Source: Tritrichomonas musculus
Taxonomy: Eukaryota > Parabasalia > Tritrichomonadida > Tritrichomonadidae
DNA length: 64,000 bases
Direction of reading: 5' to 3'
Assembly (NCBI GenBank): GCA_039105265.1
Contig: JAPFFF010000037.1
Span: forward strand, 620,001-684,000
Shown in pieces: positions 30,846 to 39,861 of the stretch; the stretch's first letter is position 1; the number at the start of each line of letters is the position of its first letter. Position numbers and translations under genes: made by a program. A model generated the notes under the pieces. It was not told the origin of the DNA, searched no databases, and was given only the letters and a program-made list of their open reading frames with translations.

Positions 30846-31289
30846 TCATAGAAGGTCATTAAAAACTTCGCATGTATCAGATATTGTAAAGTAATCACTT
30901 TCAGATACCATTCCTTCGTTCATGAAGTCGGCTTCTGTCGTCCTTAAATCAAGTAGAAGATCAGATTCTTCTGTGATTGTAAAATCAAAATTAGGCTCAT
31001 TTGTTTCTTCTTCTCTTTTATTTACTTCTTCTCCCTTGTTATCGATCGATAATGCTGCTGTTGCGGTCGGAGATGAACTTGGCATTTGGCAGGGAGGAAG
31101 ATGATGCATCTTTTGATTATCTGGTATGCTTGATGAAATTTTTGATTTGCCACATTTTCCAATTCCCGCTTGTCTGCTTTTAATGAAGCCATCAGCGTTC
31201 AAATAAAAAACTTCTCCGCTATCTTCAAAAACAAATTTCGCAATTTTCCTAAATTCTCTTCTTTGCCTCTTTGATGAAATTTTTTCCAT
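30846..31289 (-). CDS. Small acidic protein, unknown function (147 aa)
   Basis: The N-terminus is basic (KRQRREFRKIAKF), followed by a compact FVFEDSGEVFYLNADGFIKSRQAG segment. A Ser/Pro-rich middle and a strongly acidic C-terminal half with clusters such as ITEESDLLLDL and SESDYFTISD complete it. The layout (basic head, acidic tail) is like some small transcriptional activators, but there is no recognised domain. An initiator match lies 17 nt before the ATG. A decayed copy of its 3' part lies upstream at 31893-32040, and five 31-bp-spaced repeats lie in between, so this locus has duplicated. Real coding is supported by composition and by the diverged duplicate. Confidence 0.65.
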   Translation of the reverse strand: MEKISSKRQRREFRKIAKFVFEDSGEVFYLNADGFIKSRQAGIGKCGKSKISSSIPDNQKMHHLPPCQMPSSSPTATAALSIDNKGEEVNKREEETNEPNFDFTITEESDLLLDLRTTEADFMNEGMVSESDYFTISDTCEVFNDLL

Positions 31290-31302
31290 CTTTAGAATTG
31301 AT

Positions 31303-31308
31303 AAATGA
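31303..31308 (-). promoter_or_regulatory. Initiator-like motif of the 147-aa gene
   Basis: Minus-strand TCATTT fits TCAYWW, about 17 nt upstream of the ATG at 31289. Confidence 0.45.
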
Positions 31309-31358
31309 AGTTAAACATTAGGTAAACGCAAGGGAAAACATATAAAATTTTAAGTAAA

Positions 31359-31510
31359 GAAAAAGTGTAAAGTCGATTTTTTTCTTAAGAAAAAGTGAAA
31401 AGACGGGTTTTAAAACAATGAAAAAGTGTAGAGACAGATTTTTTAGTTAAGAAAAAGTGTAAAGTCGGATTCCTTCTCTTTTATAATTTTGAAAAAGTGG
31501 ATAGGCATTA
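31359..31510. repeat. Five short repeats, about 31-bp spacing, upstream of the 147-aa gene
   Basis: Copies of GAAAAAGTGTAAAGTCGGAT, variably diverged, start at about 31360, 31389, 31420, 31451 and 31491. The spacing is 29-31 bp, then 40. They sit just behind the putative initiator of the minus-strand gene. They could be a decayed minisatellite or clustered protein-binding sites. Confidence 0.55.
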
Positions 31511-31766
31511 TTACTTGATAAAACATCAAAAGGCAGATTTTAATTCATTAATGAAAAACTATGCTCTTATATATATATATATATATTTAAACCAAATTTG
31601 AATTTATTTTTATGTTTCGTTTAATCTTATATCTTAAACATATATCAGATCTGGCTAACAACATTAAAATCTTTTTTCCCCTCAAATACTTCTTTTAAAT
31701 GTATAAACTACTTCAAATGTCTGCAAAATTCATTAAAATATTAGTTAAATAATGATCATTGCCAAA

Positions 31767-31893
31767 TTATGATAACCGATTCTTACGGGCAGTCGCAAAG
31801 TCAGCACTCACTTCTCTCAATCTAGCTCGACTCCTGTTAGGAAGTATGCAGCTTTGAATAAAGTTATGTTGAAATCCCAATTCGCGACTATTG
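31767..31893 (-). pseudogene. Coding-like fragment, unrecognised
   Basis: About 42 codons end in TAA on the minus strand and are distinctly more GC-rich and Arg-rich than the surroundings (segments FIQSCILPNRSRARLREVSA and TARKNRL). No start is seen. It may be the tail of a SANT-like or other gene, but the match is too short to name. Confidence 0.3.
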
Positions 31894-32040
31894 TTTAATT
31901 ATTTAAAAACGAATTGGTTCACAAGATGCCATTAAAAACTTCCTATACATCAGGTATTATAAAGAAATATGTAATTTGTTCATAAAGTCTGCTTCTTTGT
32001 AAAATAAAAAATTGGCAAATTACTTCTTCTCTTATAAAAA
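31893..32040 (-). pseudogene. Decayed duplicate of the 3' part of the 147-aa gene
   Basis: The stretch follows the sequence around 30830-31015 with many differences. It shares AAAAACGAATT, a GGTTCA/AGTTCA block, CATTAAAAACTTC, an ATCAGGTATT/ATCAGATATT block, TTCATAAAGTCTGCTTCT against TTCATGAAGTCGGCTTCT, and TTTCTTCTTCTCTT-like DNA. The reading frame is not kept. It is a diverged partial gene duplication, older than the current gene. Confidence 0.6.
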
Positions 32041-32643
32041 TTTTTAAAATTTTGGTGGTTATATTTTTTGTTACAAAAGTAGAACATCTTTATTTTTATG
32101 ACCGTAAATTTTAGAACAAAAAGGTGGCATTTTTACTTGGATGAAAAAATAATTTGAATAATTTAAGTAAATGTGCTTGTGTTATTTGATAAACATAATC
32201 TTTGTCTTCATTGGATTTTATATGATTTCAAATTCCACTTTTTTGATCGGCTTTCAGAAAAATAAATACTGATATCTTGATATACTTTAAATAAAATGAT
32301 GATACAAATATTGTTTTAATCATAAATAATATATTATATTGAGAATATATATTTTGAAGTAACCTATTTTTATAGTTTTTCCTTCAAGCTGATTAAATCT
32401 ATAAATCGATTTGCGTTTGAAAAATTATGAGAGAATGATAATTACAAAGTCAATGTTTACAATATAACAATCTGTATCTCAATGCTGCTTTAATGATAAA
32501 TTGTGAAAAAAGCAAAGAAAACCCATTTATGATGGAAGTAGGCCTATAACCAAATATCAATTCAAAAAAAGAATCTAAGCTTTTTGAATATGGTACGTTA
32601 CCAAAATTAAAAAAAATGATTTCATTTAATTATTCATCTTGAA
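32041..32643. other. AT-rich intergenic spacer
   Basis: Upstream of the TKL-like kinase. An initiator match TCATTT at 32622-32627 lies 20 nt before the ATG at 32644, and TCATCT follows at 32634. I see no other feature. Confidence 0.45.
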
Positions 32644-33684
32644 ATGCACTCCATTGATCCATCCGATTTTGAAGTTGAAAATGATTTTATCGGTGAAGGA
32701 AATTTTGGTCAAGTTTCTCTTGTACATCCAAAAGATAATATTAATTTGAAAGTTGCACTTAAAAAAATACCAGTTGATCCGGATAATGAAGATATTGAAA
32801 ATATTTTCAAAAATGAAGTTTCAATTTTGTCTTCATTGCAACATCCAAATATTCAAGATTTAATTGGCTATTCATATCCTTCAGACGAAGATCAAACATT
32901 TAAGATATACTCAAAATATGTACCAAATAGTACTTTAGGTGACATTTTAACAGAAGATCAACTTTCATCAAAAAACAAAATATTAAATTCTACACAGCTC
33001 TCAATTATTGTTTATGGAATTGCTTCAGCAATGTCATATTTACATAGTAAAAAAATTGTTCACCGTGATCTCAAACCAGAAAATATTTTCTTAGATGAAA
33101 ACTTTTACCCAGTATTATCTGATTTTGGTCTTTCAAGATTTTGTGATGATAACTTTAACATAGCAGACTGTTTAGGTACACCATATTTTATGGCTCCAGA
33201 ATTGTTTTTAAAAGAAGAAGTGACTGGGCTTTCAAATAAGATTGATGTTTATGCTTTTGGTGTTACACTTTTATCATTGTTTACAACGAACTATAAATTT
33301 GAAGGAATGCAACCAAGAACAATCACTCAACTTATAAACAAAGTTACATCAGGTAAGAGATTTGTAATTCCAAAAGAAGTCCCAAATTTTTATGCCAATC
33401 TTATTCAAAGATGCTGGGCAAATGATCCAGAAGAGAGGCCTTCATTTGATAAAATTGTTGAAGAATTAGAACAAAATAATGAATTTATTTTTGAAGGATC
33501 AAATGTTGAAGAAGTCAAAAAATATATCAAGCAAACCAAGAATATTGATGAAATTAACAAAAGAAAAGAATTATTGGTCATTTCATCATCATCGTCGCCA
33601 TCGTCATCTGATGACGAAATAAATTTTGAAAATGACAATGAAATTTATACAAAAACAGAAGAATATGGCTTTAATTACTTTTAG
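32644..33684 (+). CDS. TKL-like protein kinase
   Basis: The 346-residue product is a complete kinase: GEGNFGQVSLV (17-27), VALKKI with catalytic K40, HRDLKPEN (140-147), DFG (160-162) and APE (184-186). The C-lobe phrase IQRCWANDPEERPSFDKIVEEL is typical of the tyrosine-kinase-like group, which is greatly expanded in trichomonads as Ser/Thr kinases. A charged linker and an acidic Ser-rich tail (SSSSSPSSSDDE) follow. Every catalytic residue is present, so activity is expected. The substrate and pathway are unknown. The ATG is supported by an initiator match about 20 nt upstream. Confidence 0.95.
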   Translation: MHSIDPSDFEVENDFIGEGNFGQVSLVHPKDNINLKVALKKIPVDPDNEDIENIFKNEVSILSSLQHPNIQDLIGYSYPSDEDQTFKIYSKYVPNSTLGDILTEDQLSSKNKILNSTQLSIIVYGIASAMSYLHSKKIVHRDLKPENIFLDENFYPVLSDFGLSRFCDDNFNIADCLGTPYFMAPELFLKEEVTGLSNKIDVYAFGVTLLSLFTTNYKFEGMQPRTITQLINKVTSGKRFVIPKEVPNFYANLIQRCWANDPEERPSFDKIVEELEQNNEFIFEGSNVEEVKKYIKQTKNIDEINKRKELLVISSSSSPSSSDDEINFENDNEIYTKTEEYGFNYF

Positions 33685-34288
33685 TTTCTTTGATAATTTC
33701 ATTCAAGTAAATAAATTATTTACAATTATACATTTATTTTTGATAATAAGTAGACTTTTTATGTATAACTTTTTGAAATATCTAATTGAATAAATTCAAT
33801 TAATTGTAATTTAAATAGGAATATCGTTTTTTTCTGCCCCACTTTTTCAATAGATGACGTATTTTAGGTGTATGAAAAAATCACTATTTTCAATATTTAT
33901 TTATGCATTATTATTCTGCTCATGATAATATGAAAAATATATCAATTTCATATTTGGCAAAAATTTAATATTTTTTTCGAGTCACCTTCCATCGTGGAAA
34001 AATTGAATGAGCTTAACCTGGATAATGACCTATGCCGACCCTGAGATTAAGGTCAATATTGACCTTGTATCGTACATCATAAACACCATGAGTAAGCTAT
34101 ATATGCTGTGATATTATATTTCTATTTCCACAAAAACATTTTATACAATAACTCGCTTCGCCAATGACAGATTGAATATATAAACTTATTTGTTTATTTA
34201 ACTTCTTTCTCATTTTGTTGAATTATTTAAAACAAACAAATAAATAAAAAAGAAAAAGAAAATAAAAAATTATTTTGTTTGAATTTAA
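33685..34288. other. Intergenic region at the left edge of the repeat-gene array
   Basis: Holds the second copy of the 32-bp dispersed repeat (34048-34079). From about 34134 to 34288 it is nearly identical to the spacers 38110-38264 and 38855-39009, marking the downstream boundary of the tandem gene duplication. Confidence 0.6.
34048..34079. repeat. Dispersed 32-bp repeat, inverted copy
   Basis: Exact reverse complement of 27730-27761, with the same 18-bp palindrome at 34049-34066. It lies only 55 bp from the edge of the tandem gene array. Confidence 0.6.
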
Positions 34289-37200
34289 TTAAAAAAGAAA
34301 TTGATCAAAATTCTGATCATCATAATCATAGTTTGAATTAAACAGGAGAGAATCGATATTAAATTCAGAATCAGATATCATATCTATGTTATCTTGATCA
34401 TTTCTGGTATCATTTTGATCATCGAAACTAATATCATTGTTGGTGATGTTAATGATACTAGAATTATCATCATCATCATTGTTGTTGTTGTCGTCGTCGT
34501 CGTTGCTGACTTTAGATGACTTTTGATCATTTCTGGTATCATTTTGATCATCGAAACTAATATCATTGTTGGTGATGTTAATGATACTAGAATTATCATC
34601 ATCATTGTTGTTGTTGTCGTCGTCGTCGTCGCTGACTTTAGATGACTTTTGATCATTTCTGGTATCATTTTGATCATCGAAACTAATATCATTGTTGGTG
34701 ATGTTAATGATACTAGAATTATCATCATCATCATTGTTGTTGTTGTTGTCGTCGTCGTTGCTGACTTTAGATGACTTTTGATCATTTCTGGTATCATTTT
34801 GATCATCGAAACTAATATCATTGTTGGTGATGTTAATGATACTAGAATTATCATCATCATTGTTGTTGTTGTCGTCGTCGTCGTTGCTGACTTTAGATGA
34901 CTTTTGATCATTTCTGGTATCATTTTGATCATCGAAACTAATATCATTGTTGGTGATGTTAATGATACTAGAATTATCATCATCATTGTTGTTGTTGTCG
35001 TCGTCGTCGTCGCTGACTTTAGATGACTTTTGATCATTTCTGGTATCATTTTGATCATCGAAACTAATATCATTGTTGGTGATGTTAATGATACTAGAAT
35101 TATCATCATCATCATTGTTGTTGTTGTTGTCGTCGTCGTTGCTGACTTTAGATGACTTTTGATCATTTCTGGTATCATTTTGATCATCGAAACTAATATC
35201 ATTGTTGGTGATGTTAATGATACTAGAATTATCATCATCATTGTTGTTGTCGTCGTCGTCGTCGTTGCTGACTTTAGATGACTTTTGATCATTTCTGGTA
35301 TCATTTTGATCATCGAAACTAATATCATTGTTGGTGATGTTAATGATACTAGAATTATCATCATCATTGTTGTTGTTGTTGTTGTCGTCGTCGTCGTTGC
35401 TGACTTTAGATGACTTTTGATCATTTCTGGTATCATTTTGATCATCGAAACTAATATCATTGTTGGTGATGTTAATGATACTAGAATTATCATCATCATC
35501 ATTGTTGTTGTTGTTGTCGTCGTCGTTGCTGACTTTAGATGACTTTTGATCATTTCTGGTATCATTTTGATCATCGAAACTAATATCATTGTTGGTGATG
35601 TTAATGATACTAGAATTATCATCATCATTGTTGTTGTCGTCGTCGTCGTCGTTGCTGACTTTAGATGACTTTTGATCATTTCTGGTATCATTTTGATCAT
35701 CGAAACTAATATCATTGTTGGTGATGTTAATGATACTAGAATTATCATCATCATTGTTGTTGTTGTTGTTGTCGTCGTCGTCGTTGCTGACTTTAGATGA
35801 CTTTTGATCATTTCTGGTATCATTTTGATCATCGAAACTAATATCATTGTTGGTGATGTTAATGATACTAGAATTATCATCATCATTGTTGTTGTTGTTG
35901 TTGTCGTCGTCGTCGTTGCTGACTTTAGATGACTTTTGATCATTTCTGGTATCATTTTGATCATCGAAACTAATATCATTGTTGGTGATGTTAATGATAC
36001 TAGAATTATCATCATCATCATTGTTGTTGTTGTTGTCGTCGTCGTCGTCGTTGCTGACTTTAGATGACTTTTGATCATTTCTGGTATCATTTTGATCATC
36101 GAAACTAATATCATTGTTGGTGATGTTAATGATACTAGAATTATCATCATCATTGTTGTTGTTGTTGTCGTCGTCGTCGTCGCTGACTTTAGATGACTTT
36201 TGATCATTTCTGGTATCATTTTGATCATCGAAACTAATATCATTGTTGGTGATGTTAATGATACTAGAATTATCATCATCATTGTTGTTGTTGTTGTCGT
36301 CGTCGTCGTTGCTGACTTTAGATGACTTTTGATCATTTCTGGTATCATTTTGATCATCGAAACTAATATCATTGTTGGTGATGTTAATGATACTAGAATT
36401 ATCATCATCATCATTGTTGTTGTTGTCGTCGTCGTCGTTGCTGACTTTAGATGACTTTTGATCATTTCTGGTATCATTTTGATCATCGAAACTAATATCA
36501 TTGTTGGTGATGTTAATGATACTAGAATTATCATCATCATTGTTGTTGTTGTCGTCGTCGTCGTCGCTGACTTTAGATGACTTTTGATCATTTCTGGTAT
36601 CATTTTGATCATCGAAACTAATATCATTGTTGGTGATGTTAATGATACTAGAATTATCATCATCATCATTGTTGTTGTTGTCGTCGTCGTCGTTGCTGAC
36701 TTTAGATGACTTTTGATCATTTCTGGTATCATTTTGATCATCGAAACTAATATCATTGTTGGTGATGTTAATGATACTAGAATTATCATCATCATTGTTG
36801 TTGTTGTTGTCGTCGTCGTCGCTGACTTTAGATGACTTTTGATCATTTCTGGTATCATTTTGATCATCGAAACTAATATCATTGTTGGTGATGTTAATGA
36901 TACTAGAATTATCATCATCATCATTGTTGTTGTTGTCGTCGTCGTCGTTGCTGACTTTAGATGACTTTTGATCATTTCTGGTATCATTTTGATCATCGAA
37001 ACTAATATCATTGTTGGTGATGTTAATGATACTAGAATTATCATCATCATTGTTGTTGTTGTCGTCGTCGTCGTCGCTGACTTTAGATGACTTTTGATCA
37101 TTTCTGGTATCATTTTGATCATCGAAACTAATATCATTGTTGGTGATGTTAATGATACTAGAATTATCATCATCATTGTTGTTGTTGTTGTTGTCGTCGT

Positions 37201-38041
37201 CGTCGTTGCTGACTTTAGATGACTTTTGATCATTTCTGGTATCATTTTGATCATCGAAACTAATATCATTGTTGGTGATGTTAATGATACTAGAATTATC
37301 ATCATCATTGTTGTTGTTGTCGTCGTCGTCGTTGCTGACTTTAGATGACTTTTGATCATTTCTGGTATCATTTTGATCATCGAAACTAATATCATTGTTG
37401 GTGGTGTTAATGATACTAGAATTATCATCATCATTGTTGTTGTTGTTGTCGTCGTCGTCGTCGTTGCTGACTTTAGATGACTTTTGATCATTTCTGGTAT
37501 CATTTTGATCATCGAAACTAATATCATTGTTGGTGGTGTTAATGATACTAGAATTATCATCATCATTGTTGTTGTTGTCGTCGTCGTCGTTGCTGACTTT
37601 AGATGACTTTTGATCATTTCTGGTATCATTTTGATCATCGAAACTAATATCATTGTTGGTGATGTTAATGATACTAGAATTATCATCATCATTGTTGTTG
37701 TTGTTGTTGTCGTCGTCGTCGTTGCTGACTTTAGATGACTTTTGATCATTTCTGGTATCATTTTGATCATCGAAACTAATATCATTGTTGGTGATGTTAA
37801 TGATACTAGAATTATCATCATCATTGTTGTTGTTGTTGCTGTCGTCGTCGTTGCTGACTTTAGATGACTTTTGATCATTTCGACTTAAATAAGTTGAATA
37901 CCATGGACCCATATTTCTACGTTTGTTTTTTGGTGGTTTGATTACAAATCTTCCTCTTTCATTTAATCGATTATGTGCTATTATATTTCTATTTTCATCA
38001 CAAACAGAGATGCATCCCCACCTTTTGTGCTTATTATACAT
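34289..38041 (-). CDS. Asp/Asn-repeat protein, 27 repeat units (array copy A)
   Basis: The 1250-residue product has a 54-residue unique head (MYNKHKRWGCISVCDE then basic KPPKNKRRNMGPWYSTYLSR), 27 tandem copies of a unit of about 43 residues, and a 37-residue acidic tail (DMISDSEFNIDSLLF to DQNFDQFLF). Each unit reads NDQKSSKVS, a variable Asp block, an Asn block, an Asp block, then NSSIINITNNDISFDDQNDT and R. The unit is about 129 bp; length differences are multiples of 3 in the Asp/Asn codon runs, so the frame is kept. The protein is extremely acidic and predicted disordered. The function is unknown; protein binding, metal binding or phase behaviour are only possibilities. It shares its ends and flanks with the next two genes. 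Confidence 0.8.
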   Translation of the reverse strand: MYNKHKRWGCISVCDENRNIIAHNRLNERGRFVIKPPKNKRRNMGPWYSTYLSRNDQKSSKVSNDDDSNNNNNDDDNSSIINITNNDISFDDQNDTRNDQKSSKVSNDDDDNNNNNNDDDNSSIINITNNDISFDDQNDTRNDQKSSKVSNDDDDNNNNDDDNSSIINTTNNDISFDDQNDTRNDQKSSKVSNDDDDDNNNNNDDDNSSIINTTNNDISFDDQNDTRNDQKSSKVSNDDDDNNNNDDDNSSIINITNNDISFDDQNDTRNDQKSSKVSNDDDDNNNNNNDDDNSSIINITNNDISFDDQNDTRNDQKSSKVSDDDDDNNNNDDDNSSIINITNNDISFDDQNDTRNDQKSSKVSNDDDDNNNNDDDDNSSIINITNNDISFDDQNDTRNDQKSSKVSDDDDNNNNNDDDNSSIINITNNDISFDDQNDTRNDQKSSKVSNDDDDNNNNDDDDNSSIINITNNDISFDDQNDTRNDQKSSKVSDDDDDNNNNDDDNSSIINITNNDISFDDQNDTRNDQKSSKVSNDDDDNNNNDDDDNSSIINITNNDISFDDQNDTRNDQKSSKVSNDDDDNNNNNDDDNSSIINITNNDISFDDQNDTRNDQKSSKVSDDDDDNNNNNDDDNSSIINITNNDISFDDQNDTRNDQKSSKVSNDDDDDNNNNNDDDDNSSIINITNNDISFDDQNDTRNDQKSSKVSNDDDDNNNNNNDDDNSSIINITNNDISFDDQNDTRNDQKSSKVSNDDDDNNNNNNDDDNSSIINITNNDISFDDQNDTRNDQKSSKVSNDDDDDNNNDDDNSSIINITNNDISFDDQNDTRNDQKSSKVSNDDDNNNNNDDDDNSSIINITNNDISFDDQNDTRNDQKSSKVSNDDDDNNNNNNDDDNSSIINITNNDISFDDQNDTRNDQKSSKVSNDDDDDNNNDDDNSSIINITNNDISFDDQNDTRNDQKSSKVSNDDDNNNNNDDDDNSSIINITNNDISFDDQNDTRNDQKSSKVSDDDDDNNNNDDDNSSIINITNNDISFDDQNDTRNDQKSSKVSNDDDDNNNNDDDNSSIINITNNDISFDDQNDTRNDQKSSKVSNDDDNNNNNDDDDNSSIINITNNDISFDDQNDTRNDQKSSKVSDDDDDNNNNDDDNSSIINITNNDISFDDQNDTRNDQKSSKVSNDDDDNNNNDDDDNSSIINITNNDISFDDQNDTRNDQDNIDMISDSEFNIDSLLFNSNYDYDDQNFDQFLF
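34400..37880. repeat. 27-copy coding minisatellite (about 129-bp unit)
   Basis: The DNA between unit copies is nearly identical, with differences concentrated in the trinucleotide runs (GTC/GTT/ATC on the plus strand) and a few marker changes (SD for ND; INTT for INIT). Blocks of three units recur in the same order, pointing to duplication of multi-unit blocks. Confidence 0.9.
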
Positions 38042-38042
38042 A

Positions 38043-38054
38043 AAATGAAAGTGA
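38043..38054 (-). promoter_or_regulatory. Double initiator-like motif of array copy A (conserved in copies B and C)
   Basis: Minus-strand TCACTT followed directly by TCATTT lies just before the ATG at 38041; both fit TCAYWW. The same doublet precedes the other two array genes (at about 38788-38799 and 39416-39427), so all three have an intact start region. Confidence 0.5.
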
Positions 38055-38264
38055 AGTGCTTATAATTATTTTTATGAAATTATTAAAAAATATACTTGAC
38101 GTACCACAAAAATATTTTATACAATAACTCGCTTCGCCAATACCAGATTGAATATATAAACTTATTTGTTTATTTAACTTCTTTCTCATTTTGTTGAATT
38201 ATTTAAAACAAACAAATAAATAAAAAAGAAAAAGAAAATAAAAAATTATTTTGTTTGAATTTAA

Positions 38265-38786
38265 TTAAAAAAGAAATTGATCAAAATTCTGATCATCATA
38301 ATCATAGTTTGAATTAAACAGGAGAGAATCGATATTAAATTCAGAATCAGATATCATATCTATGTTATCTTGATCATTTCTGGTATCATTTTGATCATCG
38401 AAACTAATATCATTGTTGATGATGTTAATGATACTAGAATTATCATCATTGTTGTTGTTGTTGTCGTCGTCGTTGCTGACTTTAGATGACTTTTGATCAT
38501 TTCTGGTATCATTTTGATCATCGAAACTAATATCATTGTTGGTGGTGTTAATGATACTAGAATTATCATCATTGTTGTTGTTGTTGTTGTCGTCGTTGCT
38601 GACTTTAGATGACTTTTGATCATTTCGACTTAAATAAGTTGAATACCATGGACCCATATTTCTACGTTTGTTTTTTGGTGGTTTGATTACAAATCTTCCT
38701 CTTTCATTTAATCGATTATGTGCTATTATATTTCTATTTTCATCACAAACAGAGATGCATCCCCACCTTTTGTGCTTATTATACAT
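38265..38786 (-). CDS. Asp/Asn-repeat protein, 2 repeat units (array copy B)
   Basis: This 173-residue product has the same 54-residue head and 37-residue tail as array copy A but only two central units, with shorter Asp blocks (NDDNNNNNNDD and NDDDNNNNNDD). One of its units carries INII and the other INTT where most A units have INIT. Head, tail, upstream and downstream DNA are almost identical to those of A, so the two genes are recent duplicates that differ mainly in repeat number. The frame is intact and the doublet initiator is kept, so it is probably expressed. The function is unknown. Confidence 0.8.
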   Translation of the reverse strand: MYNKHKRWGCISVCDENRNIIAHNRLNERGRFVIKPPKNKRRNMGPWYSTYLSRNDQKSSKVSNDDNNNNNNDDNSSIINTTNNDISFDDQNDTRNDQKSSKVSNDDDNNNNNDDNSSIINIINNDISFDDQNDTRNDQDNIDMISDSEFNIDSLLFNSNYDYDDQNFDQFLF

Positions 38787-39009
38787 AAAATGAAAGTGAA
38801 GTGCTTATAATTATTTTTATGAAATTATTAAAAAATATACTTGACGTACCACAAAAATATTTTATACAATAACTCGCTTCGCCAATACCAGATTGAATAT
38901 ATAAACTTATTTGTTTATTTAACTTCTTTCTCATTTTGTTGAATTATTTAAAACAAACAAATAAATAAAAAAGAAAAAGAAAATAAAAAATTATTTTGTT
39001 TGAATTTAA

Positions 39010-39414
39010 TTAAAAAAGAAATTGATCAAAATTCTGATCATCATAATCATAGTTTGAATTAAACAGGAGAGAATCGATATTAAATTCAGAATCAGATATC
39101 ATATCTATGTTATCTTGATCATTTCTGGTATCATTTTGATCATCGAAACTAATATCATTGTTGGTGATGTTAATGATACTAGAATTATCATCATCATTGT
39201 TGTTGTTGTTGCTGTCGTCGTCGTTGCTGACTTTAGATGACTTTTGATCATTTCGACTTAAATAAGTTGAATACCATGGACCCATATTTCTACGTTTGTT
39301 TTTTGGTGGTTTGATTACAAATCTTCCTCTTTCATTTAATCGATTATGTGCTATTATATTTCTATTTTCATCACAAACAGAGATGCATCCCCACCTTTTG
39401 TGCTTATTATACAT
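39010..39414 (-). CDS. Asp/Asn-repeat protein, 1 repeat unit (array copy C)
   Basis: The 134-residue product has the family head and tail and a single unit (NDDDSNNNNNDDDNSS) that matches the first unit of copy A, including the rare Ser in the Asp block. It could be the ancestral or the contracted state. The spacing and order (C, B, A in transcription direction) and shared spacers show simple tandem duplication. The frame is intact; the function is unknown. Confidence 0.8.
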   Translation of the reverse strand: MYNKHKRWGCISVCDENRNIIAHNRLNERGRFVIKPPKNKRRNMGPWYSTYLSRNDQKSSKVSNDDDSNNNNNDDDNSSIINITNNDISFDDQNDTRNDQDNIDMISDSEFNIDSLLFNSNYDYDDQNFDQFLF

Positions 39415-39861
39415 AAAATGAAAGTGAAGTGCTTATAATCATTTTTATGAAATTATTAAAAAATATACTTGACGTACCACAAAAATATTTTATACAATAA
39501 CTCGCTTCGCCAATGCCAGATTGAATATATAAACTTCGTTCTATAGGTCTTAGTTATTACAAATTTAAACATGCCTATTTAACACAAATTTATGTAATAT
39601 AGAATGAAATTTGTATTGATGCCAAAAAACATCAAAAGCACTTATATACATTTCAAATTACTCAATTGAATTTTTTTACCAAAATACTTAAAACTATCCA
39701 CAAGTAGTGCAATATTATTAAGAATTCGATAAAATGAAATTATACCAATTTGATTTTTAAAATATTGATCTCAGAAAAAAATATGACGTCTTTGATATTG
39801 GTGAAAAAAACACCTCTTTAACAAAAACAATATTCAATAAAAAAATGGATTTTTTAAAAAA
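39415..39861. other. Upstream region of the array and its right boundary
   Basis: Homology to the array spacers continues to about 39536 (through the CTCGCTTCGCCAAT block) and then stops; beyond is unique AT-rich DNA. About 60 bp here repeat the sequence found at the far left edge (34134-34200), so the array is bordered by direct copies of the same stretch. Confidence 0.6.

Noticed and set aside
34400-37880. Regularly spaced repeats that could suggest a CRISPR or satellite array
   Set aside because: The unit is contiguous, in frame and part of a protein with conserved ends; there are no unique spacers.
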